This document shows positions 46,816 through 57,028 of a DNA stretch of 64,000 nt, in pieces. Position 1 is the first letter of the stretch, and each line of letters opens with the position of its first letter. This DNA is from Reinekea sp. G2M2-21 (GTDB lineage Bacteria; Pseudomonadota; Gammaproteobacteria; Pseudomonadales; Natronospirillaceae), in contig NZ_JADPQG010000004.1 in NCBI RefSeq assembly GCF_015687175.1, positions 186,001 to 250,000 on the forward strand, read 5' to 3'. The translations under genes were made by a program, and so were the position numbers. The notes under the pieces are model-generated. The model was not told the DNA's origin. It searched no databases and worked only from the letters and a program-made list of their open reading frames with translations.

Positions 46816-48291
46816 ATGTCACAGGAAATTGAGCTAAAGCTAACCATCAGTCAGGGGTCCATTGAGCAGTTACTAGGTCTTGATCTGCTCTCTCCTTATA
46901 CGCCAGAGGCCTTCACTCTGGAAAACACTTATTATGATACTGCAGATCGACAGCTGACAGCTCATGGCGCTGCACTTCGAGTCCGCCAGACACCAATAGG
47001 CTTCGTACAAACACTGAAAACGAGGGGGCAGAACATTGGCGGTTTACATCGTCGTGAAGAGTGGGAGTATCCTGTTCCCGGTGCCAAGCTCAACCTGAGT
47101 CTTTTTCCCGATGGTGCCCTGCCTATAGTCGCCAATGAGAGCCAGTTGAAACCACTTTTTCAGACGAACTTTAACCGCACTTGCTGGTTAATTACCTATC
47201 AGCAATCCACCATTGAACTGGTATTGGATGTGGGTGACGTTATTACCGAGTTGGGGCAAGACCAGATTTCGGAATTAGAGCTGGAGTTGAAAGCTGGAAA
47301 TCTCGATGATCTGTTCCAGTTGGCACAAACGATCAGTGAACAAGTCGCTATTATGCCATCCGACCTGTCTAAGGCTGAGCGCGGCTATCGGTTATGTCAG
47401 AACAATCAGGATGTGCAGGTAGAGTTGCCCGATCTGGTACCGCAGCAGAGCATGGAAAGTGCGTTCTGTGCGTTGTTTGGCTATGAGATGGAGCGACTGC
47501 AGCGTCATTGGCAGGTATTTTGGTCTACGCAACAATGGCGTCATTTGCAGGCATTTGTCACCACACTGGGCAATATGGAAGCTGAAATCGAGTGGTTTCA
47601 GGGTATGTTGCCAACATCTCAAATCCAATTCCTTCATGAACAAATCGATTGGATCAGCAGCGCTGTAAAACCAATCCTGAGTTGGTGGCCGGCTTGCTTT
47701 GCGCTGTCGCAAGACGCAGAACAGGAACCGCAAACAGTTGCGGTCAGCTTGCAGCAAAGCAAAGCCTTAAAAGCATTGCGGGCTTTACAGGCGTTGCGTG
47801 CCAATCCGGAATTGGGGCATCGAACCTTGTCGCTTACCGCATGGTTACACGGCCAGCAATGGCGTAATGGACAGTCCGATGATCATTTAAGGGTGGCGGA
47901 AATGCCAGTGACCGATGGCATCGATTATTGCTTCGACAAAGCTCTGAAAGATATTCAATCCGATTGTTTTGCCGGGTCTGCCAGCCACGCTTTATCTCAG
48001 TCACCCGCAGTGCATCGGTTACTGATGCTGTGCCAGTACTTTGATCGACTTTATGGTCAGCAAATGGGCACGTTACGCGCGCCATTAGAGGCGCTTAACG
48101 ATAACCTGTCCAGGTTGTCCGCGATGGATGTGGTGGTCCGTTTGAAAGATTGGCTGAATCAGTTGCCAGTCGAACAGCAAGCCAGTGTTCATAGTTGGGC
48201 GCGTTCGCAGACGGTTCTTCTGCGGGATATTAAACAGCTCGCTAATAAACTGATCCGCAGCCGTGAACATCTTCAGGGAGGAGGCGTTTGA
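46816..48291 (+). CDS. ygiF: Inorganic triphosphatase YgiF-like (CYTH-CHAD)
   Basis: Cytoplasmic CYTH-CHAD protein of 491 residues. The CYTH tunnel-fold domain (about 1-200) opens with the EIELKL signature and carries the charged residues that bind triphosphate and metal (FVQTLKTRG, RREEWEYP, ISELELELKAG). The CHAD domain (about 215-480), helical and basic, is associated with polyphosphate binding. E. coli YgiF hydrolyses inorganic triphosphate. It ends in a TTGA overlap with the next gene and has a purine-rich stretch before its ATG but no strong Shine-Dalgarno. Confidence 0.88.
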   Translation: MSQEIELKLTISQGSIEQLLGLDLLSPYTPEAFTLENTYYDTADRQLTAHGAALRVRQTPIGFVQTLKTRGQNIGGLHRREEWEYPVPGAKLNLSLFPDGALPIVANESQLKPLFQTNFNRTCWLITYQQSTIELVLDVGDVITELGQDQISELELELKAGNLDDLFQLAQTISEQVAIMPSDLSKAERGYRLCQNNQDVQVELPDLVPQQSMESAFCALFGYEMERLQRHWQVFWSTQQWRHLQAFVTTLGNMEAEIEWFQGMLPTSQIQFLHEQIDWISSAVKPILSWWPACFALSQDAEQEPQTVAVSLQQSKALKALRALQALRANPELGHRTLSLTAWLHGQQWRNGQSDDHLRVAEMPVTDGIDYCFDKALKDIQSDCFAGSASHALSQSPAVHRLLMLCQYFDRLYGQQMGTLRAPLEALNDNLSRLSAMDVVVRLKDWLNQLPVEQQASVHSWARSQTVLLRDIKQLANKLIRSREHLQGGGV

Positions 48292-50036
48292 AGTTATTAC
48301 CGGGCAAGCTGCGGGTCGACGATTTACTGGTAAATCTGGAAGCGGACAAGCGAATTACCGCGATTCAGCTTAAACAGGCACGTACCAAATCAGTTAACGT
48401 ACAAAAGTCGGCAGTCGAACAGATTGCTAGTTTGGCGCTGGATGATGCGCTGCATGCCGGGAAAAAACTCACGAGTTCAGTCCTGACTCAGTGGCTTGCG
48501 CAGAATCTGGATATGACTTTCGTGCACATTGATCCGCTCAAGGTGGATGTTGAGTCAATCGCCAGTATCATGTCTTTTGAATACGCCAAACGCTACCACC
48601 TGTTGCCTTTGACCGTGACGGAATCAACTGTTCGTATTGCTACCAGTGAGCCTTTACTCACTGGCTGGGAAGACACCATAGAGCAGGTTACAAGACGCAA
48701 AATTGAAAAGGTACTCTCCACGCCCGAAGACATTGAGCGTTTTGGGTTGGAGTTCTACGCGCTCAACCGCTCTGTCAGTGGGGCAAAGGGCAACAGTTCG
48801 GGCTCGGGTATTGGTAACTTTGAGCAGTTGATCGAGTTGGGCAAAATGTCCAGCCCGGATGCGAACGATGAACACATCGTTAACATCGTAGATTGGTTGT
48901 TTCAGTACGCGTTCGAACAGCGTGCTAGCGATATTCACATTGAACCTCGACGTGACTATTCTCACATCCGGTTTCGCATCGATGGCCTGTTGCATACAGT
49001 TTATCAGATGCCCATTCAGGTTGGTTTAGCGGTCGTCAGCCGGATCAAAATTCTCGGACGAATGAATATTGCGGAGAAACGTAAGCCATTGGATGGACGC
49101 GTGAAGACCAAAACCCCGGACGGGCAAGAAATCGAATTGCGTTTGTCCACGCTGCCGACGGCATTCGGCGAAAAAATGGTCATGCGGATCTTCGACCCGG
49201 AAGTATTGTTGAAAAGCTTCGATCAGCTGGGGTTGGCAGATGAAGACCTGAACAACTGGAATGACATGATCCGGCAACCCAATGGGATTATTCTGGTGAC
49301 CGGCCCCACTGGTTCGGGTAAAACCACCACACTGTACTCCACGCTTAAAAGTCTGGCGACACCAGAAGTGAACGTCTGCACGATCGAAGACCCTATTGAA
49401 ATGGTGGAGCCTGCGTTCAACCAAATGCAAACTCAAGCCACTATCGGTCTGAATTTTGCCGATGGTGTCAAGGCTTTAATGCGACAGGATCCCGATATCA
49501 TCATGATTGGTGAAATCCGGGATCTCGAAACTGCTCAGATGGCGATTCAGGCTGCGCTAACAGGTCATCTGGTCTTATCAACCGTTCACACCAACGACGC
49601 CCCGTCTGCGATAACCCGGCTGATGGATCTGGGCGTGCCCGGCTATTTGATTAAATCGACAGTTCTCGGTGTCATGGCACAGAGGCTTGTGCGTACCCTT
49701 TGCCCTCATTGTAAAACGGAAGCGGCGGTGGATGACTCAACCTGGCAACAGCTGGTCAAGCCTTGGTCTGCGCGTAAGCCTGCTAAAGTGTATCAGCCAG
49801 TAGGCTGCTTGGAATGTCGAAATACGGGTTTTCTCGGCCGCTCGGGGGTATATGAGAGTTTCGTCATGGACGACTCGTTGTCGGAATTAGTGAAAGACGG
49901 TTGTGACCCTCAAACATTGCGAAAAGAAGCTATTCGTAAAGGGATGCTCAGTTTGCGCCTATCCGGTGCCCGGAAAATAGCAGCGGGTCAGACCACTGCC
50001 GAAGAGGTGCTCAGAGTGACTCCCGACACCCGCTAA
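48288..50036 (+). CDS. GspE/PulE/PilB family secretion-type ATPase
   Basis: Hexameric ATPase of 582 residues of the type II secretion/type IV pilus assembly class. N-terminal GspE-II-like domain (about 30-140), then catalytic core: Walker A GPTGSGKTTT, Asp box TIEDPIEMVEP, Walker B DIIMIGEIRD, His box TGHLVLSTVHTND, and the tetra-Cys zinc site CPHC...CLEC. The start is TTG 48288, inside the ygiF stop (TTGA), behind a GGAGG, so it is coupled to ygiF. No pilin, secretin or GspF gene is nearby, so it must serve a machine encoded elsewhere or act alone. Confidence 0.92.
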   Translation: MKLLPGKLRVDDLLVNLEADKRITAIQLKQARTKSVNVQKSAVEQIASLALDDALHAGKKLTSSVLTQWLAQNLDMTFVHIDPLKVDVESIASIMSFEYAKRYHLLPLTVTESTVRIATSEPLLTGWEDTIEQVTRRKIEKVLSTPEDIERFGLEFYALNRSVSGAKGNSSGSGIGNFEQLIELGKMSSPDANDEHIVNIVDWLFQYAFEQRASDIHIEPRRDYSHIRFRIDGLLHTVYQMPIQVGLAVVSRIKILGRMNIAEKRKPLDGRVKTKTPDGQEIELRLSTLPTAFGEKMVMRIFDPEVLLKSFDQLGLADEDLNNWNDMIRQPNGIILVTGPTGSGKTTTLYSTLKSLATPEVNVCTIEDPIEMVEPAFNQMQTQATIGLNFADGVKALMRQDPDIIMIGEIRDLETAQMAIQAALTGHLVLSTVHTNDAPSAITRLMDLGVPGYLIKSTVLGVMAQRLVRTLCPHCKTEAAVDDSTWQQLVKPWSARKPAKVYQPVGCLECRNTGFLGRSGVYESFVMDDSLSELVKDGCDPQTLRKEAIRKGMLSLRLSGARKIAAGQTTAEEVLRVTPDTR

Positions 50037-50164
50037 CCGGCCAGCCCCAAAAAAAGCACGGTCTGCAATAGACAATTGCCCGCATTTCACTGGTGATTCG
50101 CTGTCGCAATTCATACAATGCCCATCTTGAATTTATTAACAACCCCGCTCGAAAGGGAGTACTC

Positions 50165-51385
50165 ATGTCCGATATTAAAAAAGTTGTATTGGCTTATTCC
50201 GGTGGCCTGGATACCTCGGTTATCGCTAAGTGGATCGCTGAAACGTACAACTGTGAAGTGGTGACCTTTACGGCTGACTTGGGCCAGGGTGAAGAAGTTG
50301 AGCCCGCTCGAGCCAAAGCACAGGCATTGGGAATCAAAGAAATCTATATCGAAGACCTCCGTGAAGAATTTGTCCGAGATTATGTGTTTCCGATGTTTCG
50401 GGCGAATGCCATTTACGAAGGCGAATACTTGCTTGGTACGTCAATCGCTCGCCCGTTGATTGCCAAACGATTGATTGAAATTGCCAATGAAACCGGCGCG
50501 GATGCCATTTCACACGGTGCGACCGGCAAGGGCAACGATCAGGTCCGTTTTGAGTTGGGTGCCTATGCGCTAAAACCGGGTGTTAAAGTGATCGCTCCTT
50601 GGCGTGAATGGGATCTGACCTCGCGCGAGAAGCTGATGGCTTATTGTGAGGAACACAGTATTCCGGTTGATTTTAATAAGGCCGGGAAGAAATCACCGTA
50701 CTCGATGGACGCCAACTTGCTGCACATTTCTTACGAAAGTGGCATTTTGGAAGATCCTTGGGCGGAAGCGGAAGAAGACATGTGGCGTTGGTCCGTTAGT
50801 CCTGAAGCCGCACCAGATCAACCGACCTATTTGGAACTGGAATACGTAAAAGGGGACATTGTTGCCATTGACGGTAAACCTATGTCACCAGCAGAAATAT
50901 TGACATATCTGAACAAGGTTGGTGGTGACAATGGTATTGGTCGTCTGGATATTGTTGAAAACCGTTACGTGGGAATGAAGTCCCGTGGGTGTTACGAGAC
51001 ACCAGGGGGAACCATTATGATGCGAGCTCACCGCGCCATTGAGTCCATTACTCTGGACCGCGAAGTGGCTCACTTGAAAGACAGCCTGATGCCAAAATAC
51101 GCTGAACTGATCTATAACGGCTACTGGTGGAGCCCTGAACGCCATATGCTGCAGGAGATGATCGATGCTTCCCAAGAACCTGTTAATGGGACTGTGCGTG
51201 TGAAACTGTATAAAGGCAATGTGATTGTGGTTGGTCGTAAATCGCCAGACAGCCTGTTTGACGAGAAAATTGCGACTATGGAAGAAGACGCAGGTGCCTA
51301 TGATCAACATGACGCTGAGGGTTTCATTAAACTGAACGCTTTGAGATTAAAAATTGCAGCGGCAAAAGGACGCTCTCAACTCTAA
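50165..51385 (+). CDS. argG: Argininosuccinate synthase ArgG
   Basis: Condenses citrulline and aspartate with ATP in arginine synthesis. 406 residues, normal for the AsuS family of this type. ATP-binding P-loop [54 protein letters not shown] and [11 protein letters not shown]. The start 50165 gives [14 protein letters not shown] behind GGGAG; the frame is open 24 codons further upstream but those residues are not part of the family. Transcribed alone with its own terminator. Confidence 0.96.
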   Translation: MSDIKKVVLAYSGGLDTSVIAKWIAETYNCEVVTFTADLGQGEEVEPARAKAQALGIKEIYIEDLREEFVRDYVFPMFRANAIYEGEYLLGTSIARPLIAKRLIEIANETGADAISHGATGKGNDQVRFELGAYALKPGVKVIAPWREWDLTSREKLMAYCEEHSIPVDFNKAGKKSPYSMDANLLHISYESGILEDPWAEAEEDMWRWSVSPEAAPDQPTYLELEYVKGDIVAIDGKPMSPAEILTYLNKVGGDNGIGRLDIVENRYVGMKSRGCYETPGGTIMMRAHRAIESITLDREVAHLKDSLMPKYAELIYNGYWWSPERHMLQEMIDASQEPVNGTVRVKLYKGNVIVVGRKSPDSLFDEKIATMEEDAGAYDQHDAEGFIKLNALRLKIAAAKGRSQL

Positions 51386-51412
51386 GCCGGTTTTTTTAAG
51401 CCTGGATCTGCC

Positions 51413-51448
51413 AAAAAGCATCACCAAAATCGTGTGGTGCTTTTTTTT
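51413..51448 (+). terminator. Intrinsic terminator after argG
   Basis: AAAAAGCATCAC and GTGGTGCTTTTT form a 12-bp stem with one G-T pair and a 9-base loop, ending in eight T. Confidence 0.92.
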
Positions 51449-51492
51449 GTCTATACTTTGCAGGCGCACGCGCAAGCTGGCCTGGAGAGTCT

Positions 51493-51900
51493 ATGCGTCA
51501 TTTTATTCGGCACCCAACGGATATCCCGATCAATTACATTTTGCAGGACCACTATTACTGCATTCGAAATGCGATGCTTGACGTCAGTGCGGGTGGCTTG
51601 AGCTTCTCAACGGATCACTTTATTCCGCCGGGGGAAGTGATACATGTGAATATATATGTTCAGGATCCCAGTTTCGAAGCGGATTGCGAAGTGAAATGGT
51701 GTCGCCGTGTTGAGTCGTCTTACCATGTTGGGGTACGTTTCAAGGATTCTGCAGAGGCTTTCAGCTTCCGTATGGTTGAGCAGGTCTGTCACATAGAGCA
51801 CTATAAGCGAAAAGTGATGTCGGAAGAAGGACGTAGCCTTTCCGGCGAAGAAGCCGCCATGGAGTGGATCGAAAAATACGCTCGGGAATTTCCACGCTGA
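51493..51900 (+). CDS. PilZ domain protein
   Basis: Predicted c-di-GMP effector of 135 residues. It opens with RHFIRHPTDIP (RxxxR motif at residues 2-6) and has LDVSAGGLSF (the DxSxxG motif) and CEVKWCRRVESSYHVGVRF. A 35-residue helical tail (SEEGRSLSGEEAAMEWIEK) follows the domain. GGAG sits 5 bases before the ATG. It is 44 bp before the ElyC-like gene and probably in the same transcript. Confidence 0.87.
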   Translation: MRHFIRHPTDIPINYILQDHYYCIRNAMLDVSAGGLSFSTDHFIPPGEVIHVNIYVQDPSFEADCEVKWCRRVESSYHVGVRFKDSAEAFSFRMVEQVCHIEHYKRKVMSEEGRSLSGEEAAMEWIEKYAREFPR

Positions 51901-51944
51901 TTCCTTTATTATCCTGAGCTCATTTACTTGATTTGTGATGCTCC

Positions 51945-52769
51945 GTGGATTCTCTGTTTTTTATTGCCTCAAAAATACTCCGGCCATTTCTGACTCCCAG
52001 CACTTGGTTACTGATTCTCCCTTTATTGGCATGGCTGTGTAGCCGACTGAACTGGACTAGGATCTCGAGACTCTTATGGGTTCTTGCATTGTCTTGTATG
52101 GTATTAATCGGTTTTTATCCTGTCGGGCAATGGCTGGTGAGGCCGTTGGAGAACTTTACAACTTTACCAAAAACTGAGACCGTTCCAGATGGAATTATCG
52201 TTTTAGGCGGTGCTTGGCTAACCGACCAGGTCGCATATTGGCAGCATTGGGAGTTAAATCAGGCCGCCGAGAGGGAGCTTGCTTTCATGGTTCTGGCTCG
52301 CCGCTATCCAGACGCCAAATTGGTTTTTACCGGCGGCAGCGGCAAGTTGCTGAGCCCCGAACTCAGCGAAGCTTCAATCGCTCGCCAACTGTATCAGGAT
52401 ATGGGTTTGAATCTGGACAGGATTTCCTTTGAAAATCGTAGTCGGAATACTTATGAAAACGGCGTTTACACTCGCGAATTGATGCAACCGAAACCGTCTG
52501 AGACCTGGTGGCTGATCACCAGTGCTTATCACATGCCAAGGTCGCTCGGCGTTTTCTGTCAGTTGGGCTGGTCCGTTGAACCGTACCCAGTCGACCATTT
52601 TACAGCCAGTTTGAGTTGGGTGCCCAAATGGTCTTTGTCAGACCACTTATGGGAGTTGGACCGCGTGACACAGGAATGGATTGGTCTGCTGGTTTACCGA
52701 TTAACCGGCAAAACAAGCGCTTTGTTTCCCTCAGATTGTGCAAGTATTACCGAGTTTGGTGATGATTGA
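51945..52769 (+). CDS. ElyC/SanA/YdcF family membrane protein (DUF218)
   Basis: Inner-membrane protein of 274 residues. Two N-terminal hydrophobic segments (about 18-33 and 41-60) precede a periplasmic DUF218 domain with PDGIIVLGGAW, LVFTGGSGKLL, FENRSRNTYENGVY and TSAYHMPRSLGVF. The layout and PVGQWLVRPLE match E. coli ElyC, which affects undecaprenyl-phosphate use and peptidoglycan synthesis at low temperature; the precise reaction is unknown. GTG start at 51945, ribosome site weak. Confidence 0.84.
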   Translation: MDSLFFIASKILRPFLTPSTWLLILPLLAWLCSRLNWTRISRLLWVLALSCMVLIGFYPVGQWLVRPLENFTTLPKTETVPDGIIVLGGAWLTDQVAYWQHWELNQAAERELAFMVLARRYPDAKLVFTGGSGKLLSPELSEASIARQLYQDMGLNLDRISFENRSRNTYENGVYTRELMQPKPSETWWLITSAYHMPRSLGVFCQLGWSVEPYPVDHFTASLSWVPKWSLSDHLWELDRVTQEWIGLLVYRLTGKTSALFPSDCASITEFGDD

Positions 52770-52781
52770 GTCAGGAGATCG

Positions 52782-55085
52782 TTAACTTCGGCTTCGCCAT
52801 TTACGTAGAGAGTCGATCAGGTTTTGCAGTTTGATTGGCTTGATTAGAATGTCATTCATCCCAGCTTCATAACAGGCAATCTGGTCTTTTTCACTGGCGT
52901 TTGCGGTAAAGGCGATGATGGGTTTGTTAAAGCCGGACTCCCTTAATTGCTGTGAAGCAGTGAGCCCATCAACTTCGGGCATTTGTACATCCATAATCAC
53001 CAGGTCGACCCCATCTCTTTCGGTAAAGTTCACGGCATCATGAGCGTTGTTGAATGCTGTGACTTTAGTCTCCAAGCGCTTAAGCATGGCATTTATTACT
53101 TTGAGGTTAACCGCATTGTCATCGACAACCATGACGTGTAAGTCAGGAAAAGTCAGGTCTTGAGAACCAACTTCCGTTTGCGTGTTGATGGCTTGAGTTT
53201 CGTTAGCGATGGTGAGTGGTACCGTGAACCAGAATTCAGAGCCTTGACCGGGCTGGCTTGCCGCAGACATCTCACCTCCCATTAATTCCACAATCCTTGA
53301 TGCTATTCTTAGCCCCAGTCCAGTACCTCCATATTTTCTGGAGATGGAAGAGTCTGCCTGTGTGAACGCTGAGAACATAGAGCTGAGATTTTCTGGGTCG
53401 ATGCCGATACCGCTGTCTTGAACTGAAAATCTCAGGTATTGGCCGTTATCAATAGTGGTCAGTTTGAAGGTTACGGTGCCAGCATCCGTGAACTTGAAGG
53501 CGTTACTGAGTAAATTGGCGATTACCTGTTCCATGCGGCGCTCATCGCCGTAGATGAACAGTGGAACATTGTCATCAATGATCAGTTTGAATTCTGCTTT
53601 AGAATTCACGGTAAAGCTGCTGCCATAAATGCTGCAGATTTGGGTGACCATATCCCGTAGATTAAATGCTCGTTTTTCAATAAGCAGCATGTCTGCGTTT
53701 AACTTAGCTAAATCCAGGATGTCGTTAATCAGAAAAAGCAGAAATGCGGAGGAATGACGGATGATTTCAATATGATCCTTGCCTTCTGCACTGATGTGTT
53801 GACCGCTCAGCAGGTCGACTGATCCTTGAATGGCATTCAAAGGCGTTCGTAGTTCATGCGATATGTTTGCAAGAAACCGTTCTTTGGTTTTCACGGCATT
53901 GTCCGCAATTGCCAAAGCCTCTTGAGTGGCAATCAGGTTGGCTGACTTTTCTTTGTAAACGACGCTGAGCTGATAACTCAAAACCAGCGACAACAATACG
54001 ACCTCCATGGCGACGGCAAACAGTCCGAGGTGCTCAATAAACAGAGTGCTGTTTGGTAGCGACTGCAGCGCGATCGACATGAGACCGGGAATCAGAAAAG
54101 CGACATTAGCGATCAGGTAGTATCGTGCCGTTTTCTGCCCTTTAAATGCCATGATAATACCGCTAGTGATGCCAAAAAGACCGAATACCGCAACGCCGTA
54201 GCGCGCGAACTCCAGACTCATATTGGGCACAAAGGGCACGATTAGCCAGAAACTGACGAGAATGATCATAGCGGCTAGGCCAGCGAAATGCAGCTTGGGC
54301 GCCCGTTTTTTGGTGATGCCCAGCAACGCCATGACAAATGCGATATAGGCGATGTTGGAGGCCATGATTGGAAAGCCAATGCTGTAAAAAACCGGCAAAC
54401 CGAAGACATCACTGAACACATTAAGTGCCGTACTGTTGTAGATTAGGTTGCCCAAAATAAAAATAGCGTATAGGTAGTCAGTAGGTTGGCGCCGGGTGAT
54501 ACCCAGTACAAAATAGTAAACACCTAAAGCCAAAAAGACGCCCAAACCCAGCGTCGTGATGGCATTGCCCAACTTGATGGACTGAATGTAATCCAGACGC
54601 TGATAAACTTTAGGCCGCGGTTGTGCCAGTAAAAAGGGTGTGTCTATTCGGGTATATACCCGGTATTGACCCGCTTGCAGGTCAAGATCGCGACCATGGC
54701 GTAAAAAATAGGGGTTAATACTCTTGCTTTGTATGCCGCCGTCGACCTGAGCGACAATGGAGTTGTCAGAAGCCACAATGTAATGGGTGAACAGACCTAC
54801 AACTGAGGTACTTTGAAAATCAATGACATACTGATCCGTGCCATTGGCGGAAAGTGGCATGTAGTGCCAGAACTCCCCGCCAGTCAGGGGCAGTGTTTGC
54901 TCCGCAGCTTGTAAGTTACCTACGGGCGTAGCGATTAACTGTTCGATGGTTCGATCCGACAAATCCAGCCACATCCCCGAGTTTTCAGTGGCGAGAGAAA
55001 ACGGTGCAAATAGAAAGCTGAGTAAACAGTAAACGGCTAAACGGCGTGTCGATAAAGCAAACTTACTTTTCAAAGTCTTCGGCAT
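52782..55085 (-). CDS. 7TMR-DISM hybrid sensor histidine kinase
   Basis: Membrane-bound hybrid kinase of 767 residues. Order: signal peptide (to about 33), periplasmic 7TMR-DISMED2-type domain (about 35-165), seven membrane helices (about 172-375, 7TMR-DISM), short linker, HisKA with His410 in NISHELRTPLNAI, HATPase_c (NLLSNAFKF, DSGIGI, GGTGLGL) and receiver (about 648-765) with VVDDN, phospho-acceptor Asp699 in IMDVQMPEVDG and Lys in LIKPIK. The extracytoplasmic domain belongs to a carbohydrate- or small-ligand-binding class. It lies 124 bp downstream of the DUF3360 permease on the same strand but behind a terminator. No response regulator is adjacent. Confidence 0.94.
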   Translation of the reverse strand: MPKTLKSKFALSTRRLAVYCLLSFLFAPFSLATENSGMWLDLSDRTIEQLIATPVGNLQAAEQTLPLTGGEFWHYMPLSANGTDQYVIDFQSTSVVGLFTHYIVASDNSIVAQVDGGIQSKSINPYFLRHGRDLDLQAGQYRVYTRIDTPFLLAQPRPKVYQRLDYIQSIKLGNAITTLGLGVFLALGVYYFVLGITRRQPTDYLYAIFILGNLIYNSTALNVFSDVFGLPVFYSIGFPIMASNIAYIAFVMALLGITKKRAPKLHFAGLAAMIILVSFWLIVPFVPNMSLEFARYGVAVFGLFGITSGIIMAFKGQKTARYYLIANVAFLIPGLMSIALQSLPNSTLFIEHLGLFAVAMEVVLLSLVLSYQLSVVYKEKSANLIATQEALAIADNAVKTKERFLANISHELRTPLNAIQGSVDLLSGQHISAEGKDHIEIIRHSSAFLLFLINDILDLAKLNADMLLIEKRAFNLRDMVTQICSIYGSSFTVNSKAEFKLIIDDNVPLFIYGDERRMEQVIANLLSNAFKFTDAGTVTFKLTTIDNGQYLRFSVQDSGIGIDPENLSSMFSAFTQADSSISRKYGGTGLGLRIASRIVELMGGEMSAASQPGQGSEFWFTVPLTIANETQAINTQTEVGSQDLTFPDLHVMVVDDNAVNLKVINAMLKRLETKVTAFNNAHDAVNFTERDGVDLVIMDVQMPEVDGLTASQQLRESGFNKPIIAFTANASEKDQIACYEAGMNDILIKPIKLQNLIDSLRKWRSRS

Positions 55086-55167
55086 TGATGAACCGTTATT
55101 AAATTGATGATATGAATACTGAGGCTAATCGTGCGCGTCAGTTATGTCAATTAAACGGTTTGTAGAA

Positions 55168-55203
55168 TAAAACCAACGCATTTGATTCAATGCGTTGGTT
55201 AAA
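55168..55203 (-). terminator. Intrinsic terminator after the DUF3360 gene
   Basis: AACCAACGCATT / AATGCGTTGGTT, a perfect 12-bp stem with a 6-base loop, continuing into TTTATT on the minus strand, 10 bp past the stop. Confidence 0.85.
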
Positions 55204-55209
55204 CTGAGA

Positions 55210-56709
55210 TCAGAAATTAGCCAAAGGGGGGACGCCGGGTAACATGCCGACAGCGGCCATGGCGATTCCAGAAATAATGAAGGCAGCACCGGGAATAATG
55301 ATGCGATCAGCAACAGACAATCGCTCGGCTCGTTCCTTATCCCCAATAAGCCCGTTATTGTCCAGTAGCATCGAAATTGCCCATCCAAATACAGGATTCA
55401 CAACAGCAGATGCAAAAATGGTGATACCCGCGGATTGGGTATCCTTGGTTTCCTTGACCATCTGCATACCTGCCTCCAATAAAGGTAAGAAGACTCCGAC
55501 CAGCAGAGCAATACTCATGACCGGTCGCCAAACGGCGATATCCATTGGATAACCGGAAACAGCAACGATGATGCAAAGAACCCCAAGCAGGATGCCGCCC
55601 GCAGGGATGGGGCGCTTGGCAATGGCCGCAGGAATCATGTAGGTACCCCATGATGACGTGACATTACCACCGCCCATCGCCGTACCCACAATCTGACGCA
55701 GTGAACAGCCGGTCATGGTATCGTCCACGTCCATCAATGTATCTTTAGCCGAGGGCGGATAGTTCAGTTCCTGAAAAATACGGTGGCCGAGAAAATCTGG
55801 CGACCACATGGCAACCGCCAATAATGCAAATGGCAATGATGCGATGAAGTGCTGTAAGTTGGGCAGGCCGAGCTTCCAACCCGTTTCCGTCGATCCCCAC
55901 CAATAAGCAGGATTGAGATTGGGTAGTCCCGGAGCTGTTTCAAACGCAAATGGAGCCCCTAAAGCCAGCGCCAGTCCAACCGCAACCGCTGAACATAGCG
56001 GAATCGCCAACCAGCGCTTGCCGATCTTAGCCAAATAGGCGTAGATAAAGATGTTTGCCAGGAGAACGACAAATCCGACGTAAGCCACACCAACATCACT
56101 GGACCAGCCGATCAACGCATTTATCTGAGATAGAGAGCCGGAAAGGCCCAGAAATACCAGCAGTCCCCCTGCAACGCCGTCGCCGGTGAGCGTGACGAGT
56201 CGCGAACCTCCTTTGGTAATGCTCAAGATCAGGCCGAAGGTTCCCAGCAAAATAGCCAATGCCAGAGGATGGGCCCCCGATGCTGCGATCATACCAATTA
56301 ATGGAATCATTGGACCGTGGTTGCCCGCCAAGTTTGCCCGCGGATTGAGAAAACCAGATGTGATAATGCAAAACAACAGTGCTGACACCAGCATCTCTAC
56401 GCGGACATTTTCAATAATAAAATCTGCATCCAGACCAAAACCTGCCGCCCAAGAGGACATGACCGCTGAATACATAACGGTAATGCCAATAGTGCCCGCC
56501 AAGGCTGGTACCAGGTCTTCCCACTCAAAGCGGAAATCTCGCCCAGGAAGGTTCAATCGCCAGCGGCGCGGCTTCATGATCGTTAATTCGTGATCGAGAT
56601 AGTCGCTACGTGACTTAAAGTCTCTTGCCGGTCTATGCGCTCTGGCATAACTGTCCGCTTCTTTTGACGACATTTCTGGTACAGAGGCCTGGTTCAGTTG
56701 TTCTGACAT
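55210..56709 (-). CDS. DUF3360 family membrane protein, putative transporter
   Basis: Polytopic inner-membrane protein of 499 residues, which I recognise as the DUF3360 family of marine Gammaproteobacteria. An 80-residue soluble N-terminus ends in the conserved PRRWRLNLPGRDFRFEWED; about 12 hydrophobic segments follow, with AGNHGPMIPL, GDGVAGGLLVFLG and NVTSSWGTYMIPA resembling the half-helix regions of SulP/NCS2 transporters. The acidic DVDDTM stretch falls between two helices. Substrate unknown. It is divergent from an OFA-type MFS transporter, with a perfect FNR/Anr box 115 bp upstream, suggesting use under low oxygen. Confidence 0.75.
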   Translation of the reverse strand: MSEQLNQASVPEMSSKEADSYARAHRPARDFKSRSDYLDHELTIMKPRRWRLNLPGRDFRFEWEDLVPALAGTIGITVMYSAVMSSWAAGFGLDADFIIENVRVEMLVSALLFCIITSGFLNPRANLAGNHGPMIPLIGMIAASGAHPLALAILLGTFGLILSITKGGSRLVTLTGDGVAGGLLVFLGLSGSLSQINALIGWSSDVGVAYVGFVVLLANIFIYAYLAKIGKRWLAIPLCSAVAVGLALALGAPFAFETAPGLPNLNPAYWWGSTETGWKLGLPNLQHFIASLPFALLAVAMWSPDFLGHRIFQELNYPPSAKDTLMDVDDTMTGCSLRQIVGTAMGGGNVTSSWGTYMIPAAIAKRPIPAGGILLGVLCIIVAVSGYPMDIAVWRPVMSIALLVGVFLPLLEAGMQMVKETKDTQSAGITIFASAVVNPVFGWAISMLLDNNGLIGDKERAERLSVADRIIIPGAAFIISGIAMAAVGMLPGVPPLANF

Positions 56710-56823
56710 GCAGTAAACCTTCTCAAATAGGAAAATTGGGGGCGGGAAAAGAGTGCGTGAAAGAAATTTCTACAGGCCCTTAATCCGATGGTGAGAAATG
56801 TAGTTTTATTTCATTTTGATGTT

Positions 56824-56837
56824 TTGATTTCGATCAA
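56824..56837. promoter_or_regulatory. FNR/Anr box upstream of DUF3360
   Basis: TTGATTTCGATCAA matches the full FNR consensus. On the minus strand TACATT at 56797-56802 could be the -10, putting the box centre about 41 bp before the predicted transcript start near 56790. Confidence 0.75.
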
Positions 56838-57014
56838 ATTTATACGGAAAAATGCGCTTTTCCGGACGAATCAGGGTGGCGCATTATTGCCGAATTGGCT
56901 AGTTGATAGCGGTTTTTGGGTGAATTGATTGAAATTTAACAACAAATTTAACTTGGTTCGACGATGTAAACGAATCTGTTGTAACTTTAACAACAATATC
57001 CGGTTTATTAATCG

Positions 57015-57028
57015 TTGATACGGGTCAA
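57015..57028. promoter_or_regulatory. FNR-like box upstream of the MFS gene
   Basis: TTGATACGGGTCAA differs from the FNR consensus at one fixed base and is centred 66 bp before the MFS start codon. No clear -10 at the matching distance. Confidence 0.5.

Noticed and set aside
50093-50164. Upstream start for argG
   Set aside because: The 24 extra residues are outside the conserved family; ATG 50165 has GGGAG and yields the standard N-terminus.
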